The notes under the pieces were generated by a model, which saw only the letters and a program-made list of their open reading frames with translations, was not told where the DNA came from and did no database searches. A program made the position numbers and the translations under genes. A stretch of DNA of 64,000 bases from Nannochloropsis oceanica (taxonomy: Eukaryota; Sar; Eustigmatophyceae; Eustigmatales; Monodopsidaceae). The DNA lies in contig CP038133.1 in NCBI GenBank assembly GCA_004519485.1, forward strand, positions 248,001-312,000, read 5' to 3'. Below, piece by piece: positions 1 through 8,948 of the stretch (positions are counted from its first letter, which is position 1; each line of letters opens with the position of its first letter).

Positions 1-222
1 AAACGTTGAGATCACGTAGAGAGATGGGCCGTGGACGTTGGTTTGATGTTTCCGGGGGTCTCAAGCGGCGAGGGCTCCGCTCTGCTTCTTGTTCCTTCTA
101 CTGCTTTAACCACACACTGCGACGTACGCTCACTTGCCTGCATCCTCACATCCGACAAACAAACACCCTACTTGCAGGCCAATAATCTGTCGTACTGTTA
201 CCGGTCCCGACTTCGTGACATC

Positions 223-1377
223 ATGTGGTTGCCGGGTCTATCATCATCCTTGCTTCTCCTCTTCGGTGAGACCGCCGCCTGTCTCCCCCATTCCTCCATT
301 CAACCACTATTCCCCGTCCTCCCTGTGGCCCGGTCTAAGCACTCCCCTCGTCACTCCATTGCGCATATCTCCTCCCACCCTAATATGCCGGGTGCCTTTG
401 TGGGGGGCATCATCCAAGGCATCGGCAACACTGCCAAACGCGTGAAAGAGGGCACACAAGAGCTCTGGCACAACACCAAGCAACTCGGCGCTCTCAAGAA
501 ACGCCATTCCCAAGGCGAAAGCTTGAGCTTCGAGGAGTACAACTTAATGCAGAAAACGTCTGGGGATATAGCGAAATTCGTTGGCCTGGCCCTCTTTACT
601 ATGAGCAAGCCAGAGTTCACCCCTTTCCTCTGCTCCTTCTTCCCGGCCGTCGTGCCCTCAACCTACCTGAGCTCGGACGAGAAGCTGCAGCGGTGCCAAC
701 AACGGAATTTTGGGCGAGTTCGTGCGGTGGTAAATCACTTGATGAGCCTGCAGCAAGAGACGGTTGCTCCGCATAAGAAAGAAAATGATCGGATGCGACA
801 TTTACGTGCTATGGAAAATTTACTTCGTACCACAAGCAAGGGCGGTGCCGTCCAGGCTTTGAAGCAGGTGGGGTCCACAGAAGGCGTTTTATTCACCAGC
901 CGTACCACGGATAGGAAGGGCCGGCCCAAGGCGGACTTAAGGGGGGTGCCGCGTCCGTTTTTGGTGAGTGTGTGTAACGCTATTGGGATGTTCAATAAAT
1001 TTATCCCGGCGGCGGCCTTGAGAGTGATGTTGAGTGATTACCTCTTTAAAATAAACGAGAGTGACCAAATTCTGTTGCTTCAAACGAATGTGGATAAGTT
1101 AGGGCGGGATGATTTATTAGATGCCTGTTCTCAGCGTGCCTTGTCCCTAGGCGATGCCACCTCTGCGGCCATGCGCAGACACTTAAAGTCGTACTTGAAA
1201 ACGATTGATCGCCCGGGACTAGTAGCACCAAAACAAGCGAAGAGCGAGGAGGAATGGGATTCGGTGGAGCTGAATGAGAATAACCTGAGGTTTGCACTAT
1301 TGGGACTGAACATGGTGGGGTTGGTGAGGGAAGCGAGGGAGAATAGCGCGTTGCGGGCGCTGTTTGGGAGTGCCTGA
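223..1377 (+). CDS. LETM1-domain protein
   Basis: A single exon encodes 384 residues if the first in-frame ATG with a hydrophobic leader is used; the open frame continues upstream to about 31 without an obvious earlier ATG in good context. Residues about 111-150 hold the LETM1 core, a hydrophobic stretch followed by FFPAVVPSTYL, matching the family's membrane segment and P-S-T-[FY] signature. Residues about 285-325 match the C-terminal ribosome-binding-like part (DDLLDACSQRAL, then a helix). LETM1 proteins sit in the mitochondrial inner membrane and support K+/H+ or Ca2+/H+ exchange; LETM1-like relatives exist in plastids. The N-terminus (about 35 residues, LLLLFG core) could be a signal or transit peptide, so the organelle is open. 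The EF hands of animal LETM1 are absent. Family assignment is fairly sure, start less so. Confidence 0.75.
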   Translation: MWLPGLSSSLLLLFGETAACLPHSSIQPLFPVLPVARSKHSPRHSIAHISSHPNMPGAFVGGIIQGIGNTAKRVKEGTQELWHNTKQLGALKKRHSQGESLSFEEYNLMQKTSGDIAKFVGLALFTMSKPEFTPFLCSFFPAVVPSTYLSSDEKLQRCQQRNFGRVRAVVNHLMSLQQETVAPHKKENDRMRHLRAMENLLRTTSKGGAVQALKQVGSTEGVLFTSRTTDRKGRPKADLRGVPRPFLVSVCNAIGMFNKFIPAAALRVMLSDYLFKINESDQILLLQTNVDKLGRDDLLDACSQRALSLGDATSAAMRRHLKSYLKTIDRPGLVAPKQAKSEEEWDSVELNENNLRFALLGLNMVGLVREARENSALRALFGSA

Positions 1378-1927
1378 AAACATGCTCGAGGAGCAACAGC
1401 AGTCACAGCAGTTGCAACAACAACCAGAGCGGGAGAAGGGGGAGGATTATGATGACATTCTGCTACTGGAGGGTGCGAGGAAGAAACTTTGTCGATGGCG
1501 CTGATTGGATGCGCGTGAGCAGGATCAGAAAAATCAGGAGCAGATGATGATGATGGTAGAGGATGTTAAGAGAAATAAAATTCGCACGAACACTGATCAG
1601 AAGGACGAGGTGATGATGATGACGATGAAGAAGAAGAAGGAGAAGAAGGAGAAGAAGAAGAAGAAGAAGAAGACGAAGAAGAAGACGATGAAGAATATGT
1701 AACAACTATCTACAATACACAGTGCATACGCTGCCTGAAAACATACAGACGACATACTGAAAAAGGAGATCTCGCAAAAGAAGGCATGCAAGAAACGAAA
1801 GTGATGTGAAACACTAGCTTTAGTTTGTATTTAAAGGTGATTGATGAAATTAATTCGTGTCAATTGTCTCCCAATTTTTTCCTTTATGTGAGCGCCCCCC
1901 CTCCTATACTTTCTCCCCGTTCAACCC
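1378..1927. repeat. Convergent intergenic stretch with GAA/AAG microsatellite
   Basis: Space between the 3' ends of the LETM1-like gene and the ankyrin gene. It holds an impure AAG/GAA repeat at about 1626-1696. A short open frame starts at 1382 (MLEEQQQ..., Gln- and acidic-rich, 40 codons) directly after the LETM1 stop but in another frame; there is no support that it is used. No gene is recognised here. Confidence 0.6.
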
Positions 1928-2967
1928 TCAAGCACCGACATTTTCCCTCTCCCCCTTCACTTCATCTCTCTCAGCCTCCGACAACATCTTTTCAATCTCA
2001 TCAAAGCCCTTCATTTTGGCATAAAACATGGGCGAATGTCCATTCGCATCTTTCGTCCAACCTGCTTTCCCCAACATTTTCTCTTTCAAAAGGTGATCAA
2101 CTATCTCCCGATGGCCTTGCATTGCAGCAATATGCAAGATACCTACTCCATCTTGATCCATGTGACGGAGGTCTGCTCCGTTGGCAAGGAGGAGGGTAAT
2201 CAGCTTGAGGGAGGGATGGGAGCCATAAAGCGAGAAGAGGAGTGGAGTGGAGCCGCGTTTGTTGGAAAGGTTGACGAGGGAGGGCCGGGCGGTGGCCCTA
2301 TCTTGGGATAGGATGTAATTTGCGCACTTTGGACCACATGTGAATGAGAAGAAAATGAAAGAAGAAAAGCAATGTGAGTGCGGTGATGTGGAAGAGATGA
2401 TTAATATCATTTATATGTGACCTCCTTTCCCAGCGATCCTACCTCTTCGTGCCCCGAAATGCACGCCTCATGAAGGGGTGTATTACCGAATATATTGCTC
2501 TGGCGGACGCCACATGTGGCAATGGTGGGGGCCTTTATAAGAGAGGCGAATGGTGAAGCAACGGCCGCGGAAAGGGTTTTGGGAGTTGTGTGCTTCTGGT
2601 CGTGCTCAACAAGCAGCTTTACCGTCGCCAGGTTCCCCGCCGAGGCGGCAAAGTGCAAGGGCAAGTTAAAATCTGGCAGGGTCAGGACGTTGGTCACGGC
2701 ACCGTGTGCAAGTAGGCGCTGCACAATCACGGTGGCATGGGCAGAAGAGGGGGAGGACGAGGGAACACGCGCAGCGGCATGCAACGCCGTCTGCCCTCCC
2801 TCCTGATAATTATACCAATTAGGGCTGGCACCAGAGGCGAGCAGCTTGTCGACATGGCTTACATCCTTGGCTATGGCACATGCCTCGAAAAGGGCAATGT
2901 TGGCGTCGCTGGGCTGTTGGTGAAAATTGGAATTGTGGGGCAGCGGCGGCGGGGACGACATGGCCAT
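1928..2967 (-). CDS. Ankyrin-repeat protein, two exons
   Basis: Exon 1 is 2967-2443 and exon 2 is 2326-1928; the 116-nt intron has a GAG|GTAGG donor and a CCAAAG|TGC acceptor, phase 0, giving 307 residues. The join restores a textbook repeat, HEACISGHEECANYIL, across the splice site, which supports it strongly. About six ankyrin units are visible: ALHAAARV, LPLHFAASAGNLATVKLL, TPLHEACISGHEE, STPLLFSLYGSHPSLKLI, GILHIAAMQGHREIVDHLL and SPMFYAKMKGFDEIEKML. There is no signal peptide or membrane segment and the N-terminal 30 residues are Pro/Asn/Gln-rich. Ankyrin repeats are protein-binding scaffolds; the partner cannot be read from sequence. It converges on the LETM1-like gene. Confidence 0.85.
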
Positions 2968-3361
2968 TTGGAAAGTCTGATGGTGGAAATAGGATGATTC
3001 ATCAAGACCAACAAAGTCTGAAGTGGTAAAAGTAGCTCTTTGTAATGGAGACGTGGGCTTGTGTCCTGTGTTTTGGCTACTAAGGCAAAGCCAAAATGCA
3101 AAAGAAAAGAAAAGAAAAAAGGAATAAAGAACGAGCAGCCCGGCTCACATTATGTTCTAGCTTTTTCTAGGCTGTACCACTCCACAAATGACAGGCGTAT
3201 CCTAACAATTTGTAATTCCCGGTGGCCTAGCTTTGGTGTGCAGCTCTTTGCGGAGGCGAAGGCTGGTCTCGAAGCCGCCAACGAACGCATCGCCAACTCA
3301 TGTGTTCTTTCCGGTTCCTTCTCGGTCTCATCGTCACCCTGACCCCCAACCCCCGACCCAT
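2968..3361. other. Intergenic, no gene seen
   Basis: About 390 bp upstream of the ankyrin gene and downstream of the small membrane-protein gene, both on the minus strand. It presumably holds the ankyrin promoter; an A-rich patch lies at about 3098-3130. No conserved frame or structured element was recognised. Confidence 0.4.
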
Positions 3362-3898
3362 TCATATAACAAACGCCGTAAACACCGCACAGGTGCACAC
3401 GCCCAGCGTGAAATAGAGCAAGCACCCTTCTACCGTTATCGAGGCCGTCATCGTTCTTCGCCCCGGTGCTGGTGCTGTGTGACAAAACTTGCATACTTCT
3501 GCCTCCGCGTCCCGCCGGGTGATTTAATTTATCATGGTACGTCTCGCTCTTTCTCTGTGGGTCCAGCAGTTTAGGATCGTCGTTCACCGCTGGCTGCATG
3601 TCTGCTGTAGTCGACGTCTTGCGCAAAAACAGAGGACTGTCTCTGGCGCCGACGCCCTTGCCACAGACACATGCATCCACACCCAGACACATATGTATCC
3701 CTCCCACATCCTCGTAGTCCGCTATCCACACTCTGACACACATGTATCCCTCCCAAATCCCCCTAGTCCGCAATCTTCGATTTCTCTAGCCTCATTACCG
3801 TCATTCTTCTCTTCATCGTCACTTGTACCTATCTTCGTGGGTTTCGCGCCACGATTTTCGACAATAAACCCTCGGCCGACGGGGCCATTAATCGGCAT
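3362..3898 (-). CDS. Small single-pass membrane protein (60 aa), two exons
   Basis: Proposed from splice sites and frame, not homology. Exon 1 (3898-3829) starts MPINGPVGRGFIVENRG and ends ...KPTKI plus one base at a G|GTACAAG donor. Exon 2 (3474-3362) starts after a pyrimidine-rich TTTTGTCACACAG acceptor and encodes APAPGRRTMTASITVEGC followed by a 20-residue hydrophobic segment (LLYFTLGVCTCAVFTAFVI) ending at the stop. Phases match (1/1). The product would be a tiny tail-anchored protein with a basic stretch before the membrane segment, as in many mitochondrial or ER accessory subunits, but no family is recognised. An alternative start at 3991 adds 31 residues. A longer minus-strand frame across the intron (3150-3773) is probably a shadow. 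Confidence is modest because support is internal only. Confidence 0.4.
3686..3783. repeat. 49-bp tandem duplication
   Basis: Two adjacent copies of a 49-bp unit (3686-3734 and from 3735 to about 3783), both beginning GACACA(T/C)ATGTATCCCTCCC, with a few mismatches that rise toward the end of copy two. The duplication lies in the proposed intron of the small membrane-protein gene. Confidence 0.75.
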
Positions 3899-4354
3899 GA
3901 GGGCTTGCTCGGGTTTTGTTGGAAAGCGTCTCGGATTGGGGAACGGAAGAGTGAGTGGGTAGGTATGGCATGTGTGATCATGGCAGTGCATACCTTATTT
4001 TTCAAAAAGCCTTAAGATTGAGGATAGATGGAACGAAAGGTGGGAAGAAGGGAATAGCAAAACTCAACGGAGAATGACAGAGGCAGAAGGAGAGGGAAAT
4101 TATGAAGGGAAAATGAAGTAATGGTGGTAGCGATATCTGTATAAGATGAAAAAAAGACACCGCTACCTGCTTGTTTCTATCGAGACATATATTTTCCGCA
4201 CTTATGGGTACATTGTTCTTTCATTTTTCCCCGGTGTACATATGTCTTGATATCTTGTGGGGGTTAGGCGCGGGCGCGAATTGGCAGCACGTGCGTCTAT
4301 GTACTTTATTTGGACCAATCTTTTTATAACCTGCCACCTCCACCTCCTCATTCT
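3899..4354. other. Intergenic, no gene seen
   Basis: About 450 bp between the proposed start of the small membrane-protein gene and the stop of the VMA21 gene, both on the minus strand. The segment is AT-richer than its neighbours around 4085-4250. No open frame, repeat or RNA gene was recognised. Confidence 0.4.
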
Positions 4355-4795
4355 TCAATCAGTTCGTTCCTTGGTCCTCTGCATCGCCCATACCCCAACG
4401 GCAGGCACAGGCTGGCGTTTCTCCTCGTCTTTGTCCTCTCGAAAGGCCATTACCACGTACAGGGCTATGATGACATTCACGGACGCGACGGAGGCGAAAC
4501 CGCTTTAAACATAGAGATAGAAATAAATACAAAAGTATGGTTAAGCTCTAATTGAATCTCTTGTAGGTGGTGCGCTCTGTGATCCCAATGCTGTCCCCTC
4601 TCACCTAGGCCTGCACGCGTACGCATTACACCTCACCTCTTTCTCCACCGAAGCTTACCTCCACATGTCCCTTCGCCGTGGATCCGACACAAACACCCAT
4701 TCCCGACAAATAAAAAAGACGAGGACAGGAACGCTAAACATGGCCATGGTATACAGGAAGAGCTTGTGTCCGACGTGCCTATTTTGAGGCTCCAT
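4355..4795 (-). CDS. VMA21: VMA21-like V-ATPase assembly factor, two exons
   Basis: VMA21 is a small ER membrane protein that chaperones assembly of the V0 sector of the vacuolar H+-ATPase. Exon 1 (4795-4659) encodes MEPQNRHVGHKLFLYTMAMFS and the first membrane helix, ending at a strong AG|GTAAGC donor. Exon 2 (4502-4355) follows a TTTAAAG acceptor and encodes GFASVASVNVIIALYVVMAF, the second helix, then a charged tail. The join gives 94 residues with two membrane spans and a short loop, the usual VMA21 size and layout. The frame remains open upstream to an ATG at 5074 (93 more residues, signal-like start), but CCCCTCGATGCAG just before the chosen ATG looks like a splice acceptor, so the upstream part may be a 5' intron or leader. 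It diverges from UMP synthase. Confidence 0.7.
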
Positions 4796-5234
4796 TAGCC
4801 TGCATCGAGGGGAAAAGTGGTGCGGGGTGTGAACAAGATGGACCATGAAGCAGAGATTAGTGGGCAAATCTGCCAGATAGTGCATAGGGAACTGTACGCA
4901 CAGGTTGACGAGTTGCAGCACCATTGTTGGACTGGTACGTGGGACGATGGATGATGGAGGTGGGGCGGTGGAAGGCAAGAGGGGAGCAGCAGTGGACGTT
5001 GACAGGGGACGCGCGTTCCCACTGCTGGAGAAGAGCAGTGATGCTATGACGACCAATGACAGAGCCTGTAGCACATAGTGGTTATTGTGGTGGGCATTGT
5101 TAGTAAGTGTCGTTGTGGTTAGCTATAATGCACTTGCCGCGAAGAGGCCGCAGCATGCATCATCGCCAGGAAATCAGCCACCAGCTTCATAGCAACTCAT
5201 TCATGCCCTACACGACCCCACAGACGACGACCCG
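4796..5234. promoter_or_regulatory. Divergent promoter region VMA21 / UMP synthase
   Basis: About 440 bp between two divergent starts. The left 280 bp keeps an open minus-strand frame joined to VMA21, so part may be 5' leader or an upstream exon. The right part (5075-5234) must hold the UMP synthase promoter. No specific factor site is claimed. Confidence 0.35.
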
Positions 5235-6847
5235 ATGTCCTTCTTTGAGAGCCTGGAGGCCCGGGTGAGGGCCGTTGATTCCCTGCTGTGCGTTGGGCTG
5301 GACCCGCACACCGCCCAGGTACGTAACACGCTTCCCTCTGACCTCCCACTCAATCCTCTCACACCTCTCCAACTCATACCACCCACCCATAGCTCCCAGA
5401 AGCCACAGGTGCCGCGGCCTATACCTTCTGCAAACGCATTATTGAGGCGACGTTACCACAAGCAGCGGCATACAAGCCCAACATTGCATTTTTCGAGGCC
5501 TTAGGAAAGGAGGGATGGCAGGCATTGCTGAACGTCATGAAGCTCATTCCTGCTGAAGTCCCCGTCCTCCTTGATGCTAAACGCGGAGATATAAGCACGA
5601 CGGCTGAAGCGTATGCAACAGCATGTTTGGAAGGCGTAGGCGCGACTGGTGTAACCCTGCATGGGTACATGGGAGTCGATTCCGTGGCCCCCTTTATGAA
5701 GGACCCGCGTGCCGGCGCTTTTGTCTTGTGCAAGACTTCAAACCCTTCCTCCGCCGACTTTCAAACAATACCCTGCTCCTCTCCTCAACAACCCTGGTTA
5801 CTCTACGAAGAAGTCGCGCGTCGCGCAGGCGAATGGGGCTCTAAATACCAAGAACGCATTGGTCTCGTAGTTGGTGCCACTGACACAGAAGCCTTGCAAC
5901 GCGTCCGTGCCATAGTCCCAAACATGTGGATCCTCGCTCCAGGAATCGGGGCCCAAGGCGGTGACTTGGAAGCGGCCTGCTCTGCAGGTTTGTCGGCAGA
6001 AGGGAGTAAATTGTTACTTCCCATTTCAAGAGGAATTTCAAAGACGACGGATCCTGGAGAGGCAGCAGAAGCGTTTCGGGTTGCCATCAATGCGGCACGA
6101 AAGGGACCTATTCTAGCAGCAGCTGCGGCAGCATCTGTGAGCCGAAACCGTAGTGGCTTGTCCTCACTCAAGCCGTACCAATCGGATTTCATCCGCTTTG
6201 CCCTCGAACGGGAGGTGTTGCTGCTGGGGTCCTTCACTCTGAAATCAGGCCGTGTCTCCCCCTACTTCTTCAATGCAGGCAAGTTCACCTCGGGTCTAGC
6301 CCTAAAAAGACTCAGCCATTTCTATGTACAATCGCTTCTGGAAAACAAGCTCGAATTCGACGTCCTTTTTGGTCCGGCCTATAAAGGAATCACGCTTGCA
6401 TCTGCTGTTGCCGTTGCCCTGGCAGAAACTACGGGTAGAGACGTTCCCTTTGCGTATGACCGGAAGGAGGCCAAGGACCACGGGGAAGGGGGGAGGTTGG
6501 TTGGCGCGGATATGAGGGGAAAGAGAGTGGTGATTGTCGATGACGTCATCACGGCGGGCACTGCGATTCGCGAGAGTATGGAGCTGTTGGCTTCGGTGAA
6601 AGCGAAGGTGGTGGGAGTGGTGCTTGCGTTGGACAGGCAAGAGAGGGGGGTGGAGTCGCCCTTGTCGGCTGTGCAAAGCGTGGAGCAGCAGTTTGGATTG
6701 ACGGTGCTAAGTGTGGTTGGGTTGGATGCGCTACTGGCGTTTTTCCTGGAGGAGGGGGAGAAGGGAGAGGGAGAGAGGGGGAGGGAGGGGTGGGAAGCGA
6801 TTAGAGAGTACCGAATCCGGTATGGAGTGACCTTGCCACAGGCTTGA
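5235..6847 (+). CDS. UMPS: UMP synthase, inverted fusion (OMP decarboxylase-OPRT), two exons
   Basis: This enzyme makes UMP from orotate and PRPP in the last two steps of pyrimidine synthesis. Exon 1 is 5235-5318 (MSFFESLEARVRAVDSLLCV...HTAQ); a 74-nt intron (CCCAG|GTACGT ... CCATAG|CTCCCA) leads to exon 2, 5393-6847; phase 0, 512 residues. The N-terminal half is OMP decarboxylase with the catalytic D-x-K-x-x-D motif in LLDAKRGDIS (about D89, K91, D94) and PGIGAQGGD for phosphate binding. The C-terminal half is orotate phosphoribosyltransferase, with SGRVSPYFFNAGKF, GPAYKGI and the PRPP loop VVIVDDVITAGTA (about 409-421). Animals and plants have OPRT first; this reversed order is known from stramenopiles, kinetoplastids and some bacteria. 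All key residues are present. Very sure. Confidence 0.97.
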
Positions 6848-7266
6848 CTGTGAGACAGTAGTAATGGGAGGAAAGGGGGGATCCAATGGAGAGTGCAGTT
6901 GGAAGAAATGGTCACCGTGAAGGTGACGACGTCGTCGGATAAAAGATGAAGGAGAAGGTGTAGAGGAAGGCGAAGAAATGAAGGTAGAGGAAGGCGAAGA
7001 AAGGAAGGAGGACGTATAAAGTCTGGCTAGTAAAAGAAGAAAAATCTGCTGTTTGGTTGTATTTTTCCTCTTGCTTTGGTGTGCCCTCCCTTTACCGAAA
7101 CGCAGCGCGCGGAGCGAGACCATACGAACTACTACCACCACACACCATAATGAGTCAGAAATTCACACACGCGCATAACATCGATGACAAATAGTAGCAC
7201 ATACAACACCTATCCATCCTCCCTCCCTCTCCCTCTCTCCCTCCCTTCTTCGCCTCCCTCCCTAAC
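6848..7266. repeat. Convergent intergenic with palindromes and a 24-bp tandem duplication
   Basis: Between the 3' ends of UMP synthase and FabD. It contains an inverted repeat GTCACC(5 nt)GGTGAC at 6911-6927 overlapping a 12-bp perfect palindrome GACGACGTCGTC at 6925-6936, then a 24-bp unit repeated twice in tandem with one mismatch (6960-6983 and 6984-7007). These may lie in the 3' UTR of UMP synthase. CTCCC-rich tracts follow near 7210-7265. No gene is seen. Confidence 0.6.
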
Positions 7267-8325
7267 TTACGCTTCAATGTTTACCATCTTTGCACTCCTA
7301 TCAATCCTCTTCATAATTCCGGCACACACCTTCCCGGGCCCCAACTCATACCCCGTCTCCAACCCACCCTTAACCAAATCATTCATCGTCGTCTCCCACT
7401 GCACGGGCGAGGTGACTTGCCTCGCCAGAATCGCCTTGATCTCTTCTGGGTCCGAATGCGCTTTCCCATCCACATTCGAAATCACAGGAATCCTCGGCGT
7501 CTTGAACTCAGTCTTGGCCAATACCTCTTTCAGCTTCTCCACTGCTGGTGCCATATATTCAGTATGGAACGCTCCGGCCACAGCGAGACGGACAGTCATT
7601 CTCGCCCCAAAGTCAGGCTTGGCGATCTCCTCCAAGACCTGGGCCGCTTTCAAGCTACCAGATACGGCATAATTTCCCGGGCACAAGTAGTTGGCTATTT
7701 GAATTTTTTCACCCGACTTCTTTGACGCTGCCGAACAGAGTTCGGCCACTTTATCCGGATCCAAGCCAATGACGCTCACCATGGTTGTGTCAACCAGATC
7801 GGCCGCCGCTTGCATGGCCTCTCCGCGCGCTTTGGTCAATCGCACCCCGTCCTCGAACGAAAATGCACCCGCGTACCACAAAGCTGTGTATTCCCCCAAA
7901 GATAACCCCATGGCCACCGTAGCGGTATTGACGGCCGCTTCGCCTTCGGTTGCGCGGAGTTTCTCCACCGCCGCCGCGGACGTCACAAAAATGGCAGGCT
8001 GGCTCACCGCCGTCGAGTCCAACAGGTCCTTAGGCCCGTTTACCGACCGCTCAAGCAAATCGTACCCCAGAATCGCGCTAGCTTTCTCAAACAAAGCCTT
8101 AGCAGCGGGTACCTCCTCGGCAACCTGAGCACCCATGCCCACGTATTGCGCGCCTTGCCCGGGGAACATGAAGGCAGTCGTGTAGTCCACAGCAGAGGCC
8201 TTGACCAGGTTCTTGCGGGCGTGCGTAGAAGCGGCGCGGGAGAGGGTACTGGCCGGTGCGCGAGAGACGAAAGCAAACGCCACGGGGCTCAGCAGGCTAA
8301 GCAGCATGAGGCTCTTGGACATCAT
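7267..8325 (-). CDS. fabD: Plastid malonyl-CoA:ACP transacylase
   Basis: It moves malonyl from CoA to acyl carrier protein to feed plastid type II fatty-acid synthesis. A single exon of 352 residues starts MMSKSLMLLSLLSPVAFAFVS: a signal peptide followed at the predicted cleavage site by Ala-Phe, the heterokont plastid presequence. The mature enzyme begins near YTTAFMFPGQGAQYVGMG, the substrate loop. The nucleophile elbow is MGLSLGEYTAL (Ser about 142) and the catalytic His lies in GAFHTEYM (about H254); Gln of PGQGAQ and the C-terminal GPGKVC are also present. Length fits FabD plus presequence. An upstream ATG at 8460 would add 45 residues that break the signal peptide, so it is not used. 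Very sure. Confidence 0.96.
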   Translation of the reverse strand: MMSKSLMLLSLLSPVAFAFVSRAPASTLSRAASTHARKNLVKASAVDYTTAFMFPGQGAQYVGMGAQVAEEVPAAKALFEKASAILGYDLLERSVNGPKDLLDSTAVSQPAIFVTSAAAVEKLRATEGEAAVNTATVAMGLSLGEYTALWYAGAFSFEDGVRLTKARGEAMQAAADLVDTTMVSVIGLDPDKVAELCSAASKKSGEKIQIANYLCPGNYAVSGSLKAAQVLEEIAKPDFGARMTVRLAVAGAFHTEYMAPAVEKLKEVLAKTEFKTPRIPVISNVDGKAHSDPEEIKAILARQVTSPVQWETTMNDLVKGGLETGYELGPGKVCAGIMKRIDRSAKMVNIEA

Positions 8326-8948
8326 TCTCTGTGTGTAGCGGGTGGTGTGGAGTGTGGAAGGGTGAGGATAGGAAGAGATTGATGACTTTGCGCTTGATTG
8401 GCTGCCATGGAAAACGTCCGCACCACATGGACTGCTCGACGACCATGACTGCTTATGCAACCGAAAACCATTTGCAGAAGTACCAGTGTGGTTACGTAGC
8501 GTGGCGACGAAGGCGAGCGCGATCTTGGCTGTCAGCGGGTTCCGACTTCGCCCCCACTACTCGCGCAAACGGCCATTCGTCCTTTTGAGGCAATGAGGCA
8601 AACATGCTATACGTGTGTGAAATAATCGCCCGTGCTGGTATTTACACAGATCGTGCACGACGTTTCCCTCACTTTTCCCGTCATGCACGACTCAAGAGTA
8701 AAAAGTGGCAAGAAATACTGACCAACTACACGAATTTTACGTACAAATATTTGTTTTGCTGAAATGTTCCCCAACAAGTGGATTTTTCGTATACGCGTGT
8801 GGGGTCGAGTCTATTCTTCCGCATCCGTGCTTTTTCTCCTTTGGTTTTGCTTTGTCAAAGATTTTCTTCGGAGTTTTTCCCGGGGGAAAACAAGATGAAT
8901 AATGATTCACGCAATGACGCAATCAATTTTTATCACATCCATATGTAA
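8326..8948. other. Intergenic, no gene seen
   Basis: About 620 bp holding the FabD promoter on the left (minus strand) and the 3' region of EBP2 on the right. The part around 8590-8940 is AT-richer. No conserved frame, RNA gene or repeat was recognised. Confidence 0.4.

Noticed and set aside
1382-1504. Short Gln-rich frame right after the LETM1-like stop
   Set aside because: Different frame, 40 codons, no splice site to join it; could be chance.
3150-3773. 207-codon minus-strand frame
   Set aside because: Includes the 49-bp tandem duplication and no domain; overlaps the better-supported spliced small gene in a different frame.
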